DNA of 64,000 nt from Pholiota molesta (Eukaryota; Basidiomycota; Agaricomycetes; Agaricales; Strophariaceae): contig JACGCK010000193.1 in assembly GCA_014925825.1 (NCBI GenBank), positions 20,258 through 84,257 of the forward strand, given 5' to 3'. Each line of letters opens with the position of its first letter. Positions within the stretch are counted from its first letter, which is position 1. Shown here in pieces: positions 1-10,928 of the stretch. A program made the position numbers and the translations under genes. Below the pieces are notes generated by a model. It had not been told where the DNA came from. It did no database searches and was given only the letters and a program-made list of their open reading frames with translations.

Positions 1-1782
1 CCCGGTCGAGCTGCAAACAGAAGATCAACGTGATTCTACGAGTGACCTGATCCAATTGGCACTCTATGCTCGGTGCGCTTGGCCCACACTCTGACTCTCC
101 TTAACCCCGCTGACATATCGCCCCAGCCAATGCTTCATGCGCCAGCACAACCGCCACTTCATCTATGCGCTGCTGATCACAGAGCGCACCGCGACGCTCT
201 ACATGTTCGACCGCAGCGGCGTCTGCCACTCGCACCCCGTCGACATCCACACGCGCGCCGCCGCCTTCGTGCGCCTGCTCCTCGGCGTGTGGGCGCCCGA
301 CGACGTCGCCGTCGGGTTCGACACGTCCATCGCCTGGGCGCAAGACGCGCACCGCGGCGGCAGCGGTGCGTGGCGGCGGCACATCACCACCCGCGACGAG
401 TTCGACCTCCCGCAGCGCTACCTGCTCAGGGAGCCGGCGACCCCGGTCCACACGCGCTGGTTCCTCGAGGGCCGCGGGACGGTGTGCTGGGCGGCGACGG
501 ACGGCGATGGGGAGCGCGTGCTGGTCAAGGACCTGTGGCGCGAGGCGGGCAGGATGCCAGAGCGCGAGTTCCTGAAGATGGCGCGCGAGATGCCCGGTGT
601 CGGCCAGGCGGTCGGTGGGGAGGCGGGGGTGTGGGTGTCAAGGCTGCGGGGGATGGCGCCGCGGCCGGGGTTTGTGGACCGCCAGTTCTCGCGGCTGGTG
701 CTGAAGGATTATGGCGCGTGTCATATCGGCAGGTTCGTGGGCCATAGAGATCTTTTGTGTGGGTTCCGGGATGCTATTGCTGGTGAGCTGGTCTCTGTTC
801 TCTCTGTTTGGTTTTGGTTTCTGATGTTCTGTGAGCAGGTCATCAAAGGCTGTGGAATGCCGGTATCCTCCACGGCGATGTCAATATGGAGAATATCCTC
901 TTGACATCGCAGCACGCTCCTGCTGAATGGCGGAGCGTCCTCATGGATCTCGACTTGGCGATGTGGGTCAAGAGCCGCCCCGACCATCCCGCCCCGCAGT
1001 TCCACAACCAGGTCCGTACCCCACATTTCTTCTGCCCTATTTCTCCGTCGCTCACATCGCATTGCACAGGGCACGCGCACGTACATGTCGCTGAACGTCC
1101 TCGAGTCGCACCACACCCCCACGCGCCGGGCTTCGCGCGGGACCACCTCGACGACCTCGAGTCCTTCTACTACCTCCTCCGCCACATCTGCGCCTCCTTC
1201 ACCGGGCCCGGCGCGCAGCGCCGCCTCCCGGAGAAGCCGGACTTCGTCAAGGCATGGGAGCAGCCCGACGCCGGCGCGGCCGCGCTCGCGAAGATGGGCT
1301 CGCTGCTGTGCGCGGACGCCGGCTCGGAGCCGACGGCGTACTTCGGCGGCCCCGACGGCATATTCGGGGACCTGCTGGAGAAGCTGCGCGCGTTCGTGGC
1401 GCGCGCGGCGGGGCGCAAGCGGACGCGGGCGCGGGCGCCGGGGTGGGCCGCGCTGCGGGGGGCGGCGGAGCGGGATTATGGGGTGGTGTTGAGGCTCGTG
1501 GACGATGCGCTGTGTGAGCTAAGGATGGGAAGGTGGATGGTGGTGGAGGATCCGGTGGTGGAGGAGGCGTGGAAGAAGCGGGTAAGGGAGGTGGCGGAGG
1601 GGCTGCCGCTGCCTGCGGGGCTGGGCGCTGGGGCTCCACCGGGGGAGGCATCGGGGTGTGGGTGTGGGAGGAAGAGGAGGAGAGAGGAGGAGGAGGAGGA
1701 GGAGGGTGGGAAGGAGGAGAGTGCGCCTCAGCCTAAAAGGCTGAAGGTATATCATCCGGTGGCGTTGGGGATGTTGTTTTAG
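1..1782 (+). CDS. FunK1-type fungal protein kinase, 5' end outside window, frameshifted
   Basis: Serine/threonine kinase-like protein of the FunK1 family, which is expanded in mushroom-forming fungi; substrates are unknown. Exons read as <1-72, 127-782, 839-1011 and 1070-1782. The first codons (LIQLALYARC) already lie inside the domain, so the start is off the left edge. The catalytic loop reads GILHGDVNMENILL (the usual HRD is HGD), followed by a DLD in place of DFG, then the GTRTYMS activation segment and LDDLESFYYLL, a FunK1 signature. The C-terminus is Arg/Glu-rich and ends in a likely nuclear signal (PKRLK). The reading frame breaks within a short C run near 1115-1120: the GTRTYMS frame and the LDDLESFYY frame differ by one base. 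One missing base there, real or from assembly, would explain it. The gene may therefore be non-functional. Confidence 0.8.
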
Positions 1783-2304
1783 ATTTCTTTGTACTATTTT
1801 TCATGATCTGTTTTTCCTTTGGATTATTTAGTGTATATTACTGTAGGAATTAGCTGTATAGTAGCCTGTAGACAGAAAGAGTGTTAGATGTCACCGCTCT
1901 GGAAATTGTTGTATTCGATAAACTTTGTTGTAACCTTTCATGATCCAGGAATCTGTGAATCCTTTAGTCTTCTGTTCTGAAGGCACCCGGAATCGGAGTC
2001 CTGTCGGAGTCTGGACCGTGCCAAGCCCTGGAGTGCCAGGAGTTTCCGATTGCCTCTAGTGACTCTGATGACTCCCGTGCTACAGAGGGCTACATAGCGC
2101 TAGCCGTGCTATGGGAGGCTCTGGGAGGAACCTCTCTCCACAGTCCCCTAGAGCAATGCCGTCCTATATAACCCGCGTTGATTTTTGCTCTGCCTATCGC
2201 TCCGCTTTCTACTACTTCCAACTTGCATCTTGCAAGTGAACACTGCGCAGTGCTCCTTTCGACTTACAGTACTACACAGCTCAGCTCCTGGTCTTTGACG
2301 AGAA
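1783..2304. other. Intergenic, 3' end of FunK1 gene and 5' leader of DUF6532 gene
   Basis: I see no coding sequence here. The first 150 bases are AT-rich, as expected for a 3' untranslated region. A GC-rich stretch from about 1985 to 2140 matches no RNA gene I recognise. A TATA-like box lies near the right side. Confidence 0.5.
2165..2171 (+). promoter_or_regulatory. TATA-like box of the DUF6532 gene
   Basis: The sequence TATATAA lies 134 bases before the chosen ATG at 2305, a plausible TATA position for this gene. Confidence 0.45.
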
Positions 2305-3710
2305 ATGCCGGCCCTCCGTAGGCTCGTGTCCTCCCGCCAGATCGTTCCGTTTGATCCCTTGGAAAACGAAAGAGGCAGATCGGTGCGTTTCTGACCTCTT
2401 GGTTTCCTGCTGCCCTCTCGCTCTTTGCCAATTTGCACTTATTCAAACATCGTTGATAGATCTCTGAGCTCGTTGGCGCGGCCGATGCTGAACGGCCAGG
2501 ACTGCGGCGCGCCCTATTCCCGCATGAAAACCAAAGGCTCGTCAACGTCGCTTGTGAGCTGCTTCGGGAGCGCCTTACGAAGGTATGCCGGTTGTTTTCT
2601 CGCGTTAAGTGTCGTGCTGATGTTGTGTCTTGTGGAGGTTGATCCATGGCTAGACATTAAGAGGCACCAACCGGCAGCGGGCAACGACGAAGACTCCGGG
2701 CTTGCCATGCAGTTGTGGTACAATGCTTGCGAGAAAATTGGTGTCGAGAAGCGTGATCCTGGAGATGAGGACATAGAACAGGCGAGTACTCATATGTATG
2801 CTACTGTTTTATGCCTAGCCCTCGTACTGATATTATGGACCACCAAGATCTTGAATCGAACTCCTCGTCGTTTCCGTGACCAGGTTTGCGAACGGGCTAA
2901 CTCTCTTGTGCTATGTTCCTACGACTTTGTGGACACTTATACGCTTGGAAAAACGCGTTCGAGTGCAGATATGGCGAAAATACTGGTTGAAAACCGTGCA
3001 AAATATGCTGTGCTGAAGGATAAATTTCACTACCAGGTACGATTCCAAGCACTGTTGCCAATATTTGGCTACTTGCATTTTGAGCTAATTCAAAATGTGG
3101 TCTTGCTTGCTAGGATCCAAATAATACAGCCATCCCCAATACCATGTACCAACATCAAATAATTCAAGATATTCTCATCGATATGTGGTTTGGCGAAGGG
3201 GCGTACGCGCGAAGTCAATACTTTTCAGGTGTCGCTGAGCTTCCGTTAGTCACTATGGCGTTCATCCTCACGGCGGTAAGTGCACTAATTTTTTACTGGC
3301 TATCGTTTCTTTAATACTTATACTTACTTATGTGGTGCGACTAGATTGAGAATGGGATTGATGCATGGAGCTCGGGTCGTTTCAAACGGGTCGCATTCTC
3401 ACACAGGAAGTACCAACGCCGGTACCAAAAGCACCTTGATAACTTGAAAAGGTGGAAGGATTCCTACGCGAAGGAGCCGTATGATTTTGCTACTCGAGTG
3501 CTGTGTTCTCTACTCGAAAACGCCCGGTACGTTTACTTGTTACTTGTTGTGGCTGCTACTTAATCCATTACTAAATGCCACTGTAACTTTAGGGCCTCTA
3601 TGCCAGAGGAATTGTCAATGGAGAAGCGTGACGAGGCGGAAGACTCGGAAAGTGAGAGTGAAGAAGCAATGTTGGCGATGTTTGCTATGAACCAAGGTCG
3701 TAATGCATAG
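2305..3710 (+). CDS. DUF6532 domain protein
   Basis: Basidiomycete-specific protein with a DUF6532 domain; function unknown. Exons: 2305-2382, 2460-2582, 2638-2781, 2848-3036, 3114-3275, 3345-3526 and 3593-3710. The start is the ATG that opens a short exon and follows a TATA box. The domain core is visible as QDILIDMWFGEG, the ELPLVTMAFILTA helix, and ENGIDAWSSG with RRYQKHLDNL, in the order usual for the family. The C-terminal tail is acidic. The third intron (2782-2847) starts with GC rather than GT, in the context CAG/GCGAGT, and is 66 nt with no in-frame stop, so it could be retained without breaking the frame. Family membership is recognised from memory of the pattern, not from a search. 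Confidence 0.8.
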
Positions 3711-4397
3711 AATTACATTCTTCATTAGTAGATACCCGTTTATGAGGCAACAAAAATTGAACTATTCCACAATACCATTTTCGAATAAGGGCAAGACGCG
3801 AGGCGACGCGTCGTTTAACGCGAAACATCACGTGTCACGTGCGTCACGTATCCATGCAGCAAGCCGAGGTTGACCCGGCGACATCGTTGCATCGGAGCCT
3901 GATCGGAGCGCCGCTAGCCCACTGGCAGCACCTTCAAGTTTAACCACTTTCATCTCCAAGTTCATACTCGTTCAGGCACAATATACGATGCCCTGGAATG
4001 CCTCCTAGTTTAGAACATTTTCACCAAGGACGTCGCCCTTTCGAAATGGCAATACCCTGTACCTTGTTCTCAAAATACAAGGGCTCTCGGGTAAGTAGGC
4101 AGCTCAAAAAGTAAAAGAAATACGCTTGCTTACTTGCCTCCGCCCAAAGATCATCTCGGTTGCTGTGTGCAATTAACATCCTGATGCTTCTCCAAGGCTT
4201 CCTTTCCCGACACAAAGACAAGGCCCGAAGCGTCTAGATGCGCGTTTTAAATACGAGTTGTAATGAGGGTGGGATTGGTTAACCTTGCTGCTCTCCTCCC
4301 TCCTTCTGCGCCATTGAGACTCTCAGTGCAGGCCACTGCTGCCCTTCCTTCTTCTATTTCTACGACCTTCTGTCATCTTCGTATTCACGACTCAACG
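3711..4397. other. Intergenic between DUF6532 and F-box genes
   Basis: No convincing gene. It holds a cluster of E-box palindromes at 3829-3850 and an ACGCGT motif just upstream. The part before 4398 is rich in C and T, as in fungal 5' leaders. An in-frame ATG at 4263 would lengthen the F-box protein by 45 residues of low-complexity sequence. Confidence 0.5.
3829..3850. promoter_or_regulatory. Cluster of CACGTG E-boxes
   Basis: Two perfect CACGTG palindromes (3829-3834 and 3836-3841) are separated by one base and followed by CACGTA at 3845-3850. CACGTG is the core site of bHLH factors of the Cbf1/Pho4 type. The cluster lies about 550 bases before the F-box start codon and about 120 bases after the DUF6532 stop, so the F-box gene is the likelier target. 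Confidence 0.5.
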
Positions 4398-6459
4398 ATG
4401 AGGTGGGCCCAAGAAGCTGCCGGTGTCATCTTTACGACCTTCCGCTTGCTATTCGACCGCGAAGACACATGCTATCTATCCCGCCTCCCTGCCGACGTGC
4501 TCATTGACAACATCTTTCCCCTCCTGCTCGTCGAAGACATCATTCGCCTCCGCCAGGTACACACCTACCCTTTCCTCCCTGGCACCCTTCACTAACAAAC
4601 ACGCCCATTCCACAGACAAACAAAGCATTCTACCTGCTCACACACGAGGCTGCGATATGGCGGCGCTTTCTGCGGCGCATGCACGGCATCCCGCTCGCGC
4701 AGATGCGCCCGACCTTCGACGTCACCGCGCCCACCGCCGACCACGAGATCGAGCCGCTCGTCACCGGCGCGTGCGCCATGGAGCGCGCCTGGCGCCTGGG
4801 CTTCCCCCACATCCGCTCCCAGCGCATCCTCACCGGGCAGCGGCTGAAGGTCGTCGATCTGAAGATGGTGCCCGGCGGCAAGTTTCTGGTGGCGTCGGTC
4901 AGGGATCGGGTGCACGCGCGCTTCTTTATTGAGGTGTATGCGCTGGATGTGATGCATGGGTGCCGGCTGTTGGCGCGCCTGCCTACGTTTTATAAGGTGT
5001 ATGATTTGCAGGCCAAGTACATGGCACACAAGGGCCGAGCGGGTATTATGATCTCGTATACGCGGCGACGGTTCAAGAACGGAGCGATGCCTGAGTAAGT
5101 CCAAGGCCCGTATTGTCTTCATTCGTCTTAATATTGACTCTTTTTCGTTATTCAAGTTCAAATGTGAACCTCGCGGAGCTCAGCCATAAACACCCGGTAG
5201 ATACCGTGTTCCCGCTCGAATACGACGCGTGCGTCGTGCACATGCAACTGGACGCCGTCGAGCGCCTCATCAAGCCCACCATACAACCGCTCAGCACATT
5301 AGAGTACACCGAGGCTGTGCGCCAGGGCGTGGCGCCCTTCCGCGACGTCCTGCGTGTCAAAACAGACCGGGAAGTGCACGCGCCGGCGCTGTTTGAGACG
5401 ACGACCGGCCATATGTGCTTGGGCTTCATTGAAGACCCGGGAAGGATCCGCCTCGTAATGTTGGCCAATGGCTTCGAGGCGACGCTCGAGTTCACGGACT
5501 ACCCCGGACATGATCTGTGTGTAAGTATTTTCTTCATTGAGTACCAATAATACGTAGCTCATCGATATTTCCAGCCCCACAAGGTGCGCGCGTTTAGGTA
5601 CCTACCCTGCCAGAATGGGCTCCTCGTCGTCCGTACCGTTGCCGAGGCGCCAGGCCCCGATGCGCCGACCTACATCGCGTTTGAGTTCTACGACTTCCCC
5701 GAGCAGACAGGCGCGCACGTCCTCACCGCGGTCAGCGGGTGGAAGTGCGCCGACGTCTGGCATCTCGACGGCGAGTTCACGATCAGCGACCCCGAGATGC
5801 CCGGCAAGAAAACGCGCGCGGACCACCCCGACCTGCTCCCCAAAGAGATCTGCCCGCCGACGCTGTGGGTCTTCGCGCCGTCCTCCGCGCCCAAGGGCCT
5901 CGCGTACTGGTGGTTCCGGCCGGAGCCGCGGCCCAAGGCGCGCGACTCGGACGCGACGGAGTACCACTACACGGAGGTGCACGACAGCGCGCACTTCCAC
6001 CGCAACCGCAACTTCCACGAGCGCGCGCTGCCCGGCGCGGAGCGCACGCTGCTCGTCGAGCTCGACGCGGCGGGGCGCACGGAGGCGCTGCCGCTGAACC
6101 GGCTGCGGCGCTTCCACTGGCCCGCGGAGCGCTTCGGGACGCGCTACCCGCACCCGCTGCTCGGCGTGTGCGCGCCGGTGACCGCGCCGGTGGAGGAGGA
6201 CTGCGTGCTCGCGTTCACGAATATCGGGGCGTCGGAGAACCTCGGGCAGGAGGTGAGCGCCGCGGGCGGGCTGACGGCGCTCGCGTGGGACGAGGGCAGC
6301 GGGCGGATATGCCTCGCGGCGGATGGGGCGGACCATATTCGCGTGTGCGATTTGGCGCCGGTGGTGGAGCCCCATATGCGGCTGGCGTTCAAGTGGCGAG
6401 AGAACCTGCTGGTTCCGCCGACTGACGTGTTTGAGTTTGATGCTCATTACTATTACTAA
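4398..6459 (+). CDS. F-box domain protein
   Basis: Probable substrate-recognition subunit of an SCF ubiquitin ligase; the target is unknown. Exons: 4398-4556, 4616-5094, 5157-5520 and 5575-6459. The F-box is near the N-terminus: LSRLPADVLIDNIFPLLLVEDIIRLRQ runs across the first splice junction into TNKAFYLLTHEAAIWRRFL, the usual Leu-Pro start and Trp-Arg end. The rest, some 550 residues, resembles the degenerate beta-propeller-like bodies of basidiomycete F-box proteins but has no repeat I can assign. The last exon is strongly GC-rich at third positions, unlike the first. The start at 4398 has a good context; 4263 is an in-frame alternative. Confidence 0.75.
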
Positions 6460-6977
6460 CGATTTGAAACCTTGCTTTGAGATTGCTTTGACTTTGCTTT
6501 GATTTTGCTTTGGACTTTTCCTGTTATACAATATGTATCCATAATTTGTAGCCTAGTTGTAGCACCTATTCATTCCTTTTCCATTCGCTGTTGAATAATA
6601 TAGGGTGAAAACGAGGGACTTGCTTTCATGCATGTGGAGGTATGTGAGTAGTGGGTATGTGGGGGTATGGATGGCAGACTAGCAAATAAAAATCAACAAC
6701 GCTCCGTAGAAGAGATAAGACAACATAATTATGTCCTCGTCTCGTCGTGGAGACGAGGACGCGTGGATTCAAAGTACAACAGAAGTTCCGATATACAAGG
6801 CGTGGTCTATCCTCTGAAAATAACGATAGTAGTTAGGCGCTGAGGGGTGGCTGGGTGGGCACGATATATCTGCTGGTGCCACGCAGTCTGCAGTCCGTCC
6901 TTCTCCTTCTCCTCTTCTCCTCCTTCTTTCTCTCTTCCTCTCTCTCTCGAGCTGATACTCCAGAGTCGCATAATAAA
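6460..6977. other. Intergenic between convergent F-box and deubiquitinase genes
   Basis: Holds the 3' untranslated regions of two converging genes. It includes a short run of direct repeats (TTTGCTTTGA-like units, about 6472-6510) directly after the F-box stop. No gene is seen. Confidence 0.5.
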
Positions 6978-9900
6978 TCAGCCTTGCCGCGCCACTTTCT
7001 CCCGCTCCTTCTCCTTCTCCCGCCGACCAAAGCCCAGCCCTAGCATCGGCGCCGTAATGCTCAGCTTTCGCGTCGCACGTTTAAGATTCGAGCTCGCCGA
7101 ACTTCCCGTGCTAGTATTCGCACCCACAGACGTCGCCAGCGAAGCAGGCTGCGGGCTCCGCACGGAGGCCGAGGTATAGGAAGACGGCGGTGACCCGTAC
7201 GGCGGCAGCGCAGGCACACTCGACGACAACGCGCCGCCATCAGCGTCGGTAGACGATGACCTCATAGGCAACTCCGGATCGCTGAACACGCCCCCGCTGC
7301 TGATATTCACCCTGTGCGCAGTGTGCGGGCGCGCAGGCGACTTCGGCGGCCGCAAAGGAGAGAGCGGCGGGCTCGACGCCGACGACAGCGCGTGCAGATC
7401 CAGGCTGCGCTTCCGGTCGACCGACGTGCGCGCGCCGCGCGCCGCCGGCGGTGGGAACGCAGACGACTTGCGCGGCGGGGGGTGCGCCACGGGCGGACTG
7501 GTGCTCGTCGATGCGGTCGATGCGCCAAGCATCGACGTCCGCCGGCCGGATTCGCCGGTCGCCGGGCGACTCGAGGAGGTGGTCTGCAGCAGGGACGCTG
7601 ATCCGGGCGACGACGACGTCGACCCGATCGAGAACGCGTCCTCGTGCCCGTTCGGCCGTGGGTCCTGGCCCGCCTTCCCTGCTGGCGATTTGTGCTTCGA
7701 CGCGTCTGGGTAGAGGGCGAAGATATCCGCGGTCGCGGAGGCGGAGCCGTTCACTGACGGCCGTCGTACCGGGCGCAGGGGCGCTTGCACGCTGCTTTGC
7801 GACGGCTTGAACCAGCCTGACGACGGCGTTCCCTCCGCTCGTAACGGGGACGCGGGTATGTCTCTCGTAGGCGACACGTCCGTCCTCGACTTCTCGGTCA
7901 ACCGTATGCTCTTGCGCTTCCCAAACCAGCCTCCTAGCGATTTTGACTTGACCTCCTTCTCTTCCTTCTCCTTCCCTTTTTCCTCCTTCTCCAGTTCGGG
8001 TGCATGAGCAATCGCTATTTGAGGCGTCAATGCGGGTGACTGGATGCTTGGGGGTAGAGGCGGCATGGGAGGCGGATCTTCTTTGGCTGTTGCGTCCATA
8101 GCGCTAACGAATGAGGGTACTGATGCGGATGTCCGGGGCGATTTATCCACCTGTTTGCGCGTGTCAGTCCCATTCATAACCGGACTTTTGGGAATAGGGA
8201 TAGCACCCCGCACAATGGACGTTGATGGCTGTCGGCGGAGGGTATTGAGCATTTTGCTGCCGAAGCCCGCTGTTGGTGTGGTTCCGGCTGAGATAGTGTT
8301 GAGCTGGGCATACTGGGTGGTTGGTATTATTACAGGGGGTAGTGCTGGTTTTTCTGGCTGCTCTTCTGAAGTGGGCGTCATGGGTGTTGGGGATAAAGGA
8401 GGGGGTAGATGATTATTCTCCGAATCCGCATCAGAGACTGTGACCGTATGGAGACCAGGAGGTAAGATAGGTGTTTGATGATTTTGACCAGCAGAGGATG
8501 TATGGGATGATGGTGTAGGATTGGTGGTTCCATCCAAAGGTAGTTGAGGTTCTGGGGTTCGAAGACCGAGCGCTGCAGGGTCGATGTCCACAGCTTGATA
8601 GTACAATACATAAGCACAACCAGAATTAGAGTCACCAAAGTATTTGGGTATGTCGCTTTCTTGTATCGGATATACGTTGTCGTCATCGAAAACAAGCCAT
8701 GTTCCGACAGTTTTGATTATAGAGATATAATGACCATGATGAGGACCGCTATCAAAAATCAAAATTAGCCAGGGGCAATAAGATAAAGATAAGGGGCCGA
8801 CGAACTTTCCAATATGGACTACAATGGCAAACAAGTTATACAGACGATCCACATCGTCCATTTCGTCTACAGTATTAAATAGTCGAAGGTCGAAAGGAAA
8901 AGCCACGCGATACGTGAGTTTGATATATTTTTCTAAATCTTCCTGTAATTTGAAACGCTTCAGATGCAGCGCCAGAACATTAGGCAGTTTCTTGATTTTC
9001 ATCCTATATATGAACTCGCGTTAATAATGCGGTTACAACGGATTTCGGGCTGTAGGGACGCACCGTTTCTCCGCCTCTTGCAAGTCACAACATGAATCGC
9101 AAAAGAATTTATTCCTTTGACAAAGCATCTCGCTTGCGCTAAATTGTCGGAGGCACGCTGTAACGCTGGAGTTTTGTTCAATATCAATAGAGAGGTCCAA
9201 GAAGGATTCATCTCGTGAGGAAACCTATGAAACCATGAGATTGTGGCTGGCGCCTAGAACGCAAGTAACGTACAGTTTCGCACGTCAGACAGCGCGTTTC
9301 GCTTGTCAATACACCCTCGAAAAGTTTGTGGACAAGGGTCGCATCTTGCGGGTGAGTTCCGGAATTCGAGCTGTTGGCTGTGATCACCGTTGGCGGTGCC
9401 GAGCCCAAGGTAGCGACAGAATTCGACACTAGACGAATGTGAAGGGAGAACATAATATGTAACGAAGGGTACTCACAGTCATCTCCGTTAATACCGTTCT
9501 GAGCTTGTTTCCTCTCCTCTTGTATTTCCTCCACAATCTGGTTTAACAAGTAGTTCAGAAATTCGTGAGCATCCTGATGCATGGTTGAGCGGAAGATATC
9601 ATTGAGTTCCTTCAGTTTATCTATAAATGCACGAGGCGCTACGGTTCCTTTATCACCCGGGTTGGTCGAGATGTTGAGAAATAAAGATTGCAAGGCGGAA
9701 TATAGTGTCGGCGGTGATGAAGGAATGGGATGGGGAGCAACCAAGGTATTCGAGCTGGAGGATTCAGCGGGATTTCCAAATGTTGAGGGCCGTCGTTCTG
9801 CTTTTCGCCTAACCGGTACGATCGGTATTGGAGGCTTATTGAGCGCTGAAGAAGGTAACGGAGAGCCGGTTGGCGGAGATAGCGAGTCCAAGGCGTCTTG

Positions 9901-10228
9901 TAGGATAAGATCTCTGAACGGAGTGCAAAAATACAGAGCCTGGAGAACTGAGTTGGCATAACTAATACAAGCACCTCAACTGTTAGAAATGTTATAGCTC
10001 GCTGCTGCGCGGGGCTTACCAGGTGTTACCAAACTATTGACCGGAGGAAGCAGGTCATTAATCACACCTAGTATGACACAAGCCACGACGACGTACGTTC
10101 TCGAGCCCGAACTTCTTTGCATCCGCCGAGGATGGCAGGGGGATTACTGCCGTCTGGGCTGCAGCTGCCTTGGCCGCACGCATAAGTTGCTGCTGTGCGC
10201 CGAATGTTATCCATTTTGACCTTGCCAT
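6978..10228 (-). CDS. Ubiquitin carboxyl-terminal hydrolase, USP family (Ubp9/Ubp13 type)
   Basis: Cysteine protease that removes ubiquitin from proteins. Exons in order of transcription: 10228-10097, 10033-10020, 9961-9477, 9428-9274, 9224-9064, 9003-8806 and 8748-6978, giving 971 residues. The Cys box [18 protein letters not shown] is assembled from three exons, the middle one only 14 nt, and the catalytic Cys codon is split TG/T. The zinc-binding pairs CLTC and CDSC follow, then [12 protein letters not shown], the His box GPHHGHY and the acid region [10 protein letters not shown]. The intron at 8805-8749 is 57 nt and in frame. After the domain comes a Ser/Pro/Ala-rich, probably disordered tail of about 500 residues. 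The close match around the His and Cys boxes suggests the Ubp9/Ubp13 (USP12/46) group, which works with WD-repeat partners. The start is the first Met before a KWITFG segment; an in-frame Met lies at 10363. Confidence 0.88.
10020..10033 (-). other. 14 nt microexon carrying the Cys box of the deubiquitinase
   Basis: The exon TTTGGTAACACCTG lies between an acceptor ending in TAG and a GTAAGC donor. It joins GLEN to YANSV and makes FGNTC, including two bases of the catalytic Cys codon. Skipping it shifts the frame and removes the active site. Confidence 0.85.
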
Positions 10229-10928
10229 TGGGGTCGGCGGAGGTGTGGCTGAGCGCCAGGACCTGATCCGGGGCAGGGGAGATGGAAAAGAAAGATATGA
10301 GGGGAGAGTATAGAGAATGGGATCAAGTTGGATGGATTCAATCAATTTCCAATTCCTCAACACAGTTATGCTGATAACACGTGACCCACATACGCTCCTT
10401 GCTCAACGCGGGCGCCACCAACTCTCTTTGCCTCTTCATCCAACCTCAATCATTTCTACTTAAAAACACTATCCCACTCAGCAGTAGATATATCTTTCAG
10501 ACATGGATCAGAGCCACAAACTACGCAGCGACGTATTATCTCGTTTGCCCTGGGAACGTCCCAGGATCTGCCTAGATCCAATAGATCTTTCCTGGAGGAG
10601 ATATAAGGGGCACGAGTGCCTGGCCATCTGCTCTTTCCCAAATCCAGAGTAACTTTCAATCTCCTTTCTTGTCTGCTATCAATAACCGTGCGTCCCTTTC
10701 TATGTTCGGCCGGCCCGAACACCATCCGGTCATTGATGCCTTCCGATCACGCTCACCAAACGCTCACCGCCATTGAGATAATTAACACTTGAAACTCCTC
10801 ACCTCCGAGCCCCATATTGATTTTCGGGCGCCATGGCTTGACATTGATGGTCCATAATGCGCTGCTTCTCCAAAGATACCCAAATGTGCTTCCTCCAAGG
10901 CAATCATCATAGTTACACCCTATGACGT
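10229..10928. other. Intergenic upstream of the deubiquitinase gene
   Basis: Contains the promoter side of the deubiquitinase gene and the 3' region of the mARC-like gene. An antisense open frame at 10456-10725 shows no protein-like features and I do not call it. No RNA gene is recognised. Confidence 0.5.

Noticed and set aside
5602..6531. Long antisense open frame opposite the last F-box exon
   Set aside because: Arg/Ala/Val-rich translation of the complementary strand of a GC-rich exon; no start context, motif or splice support.
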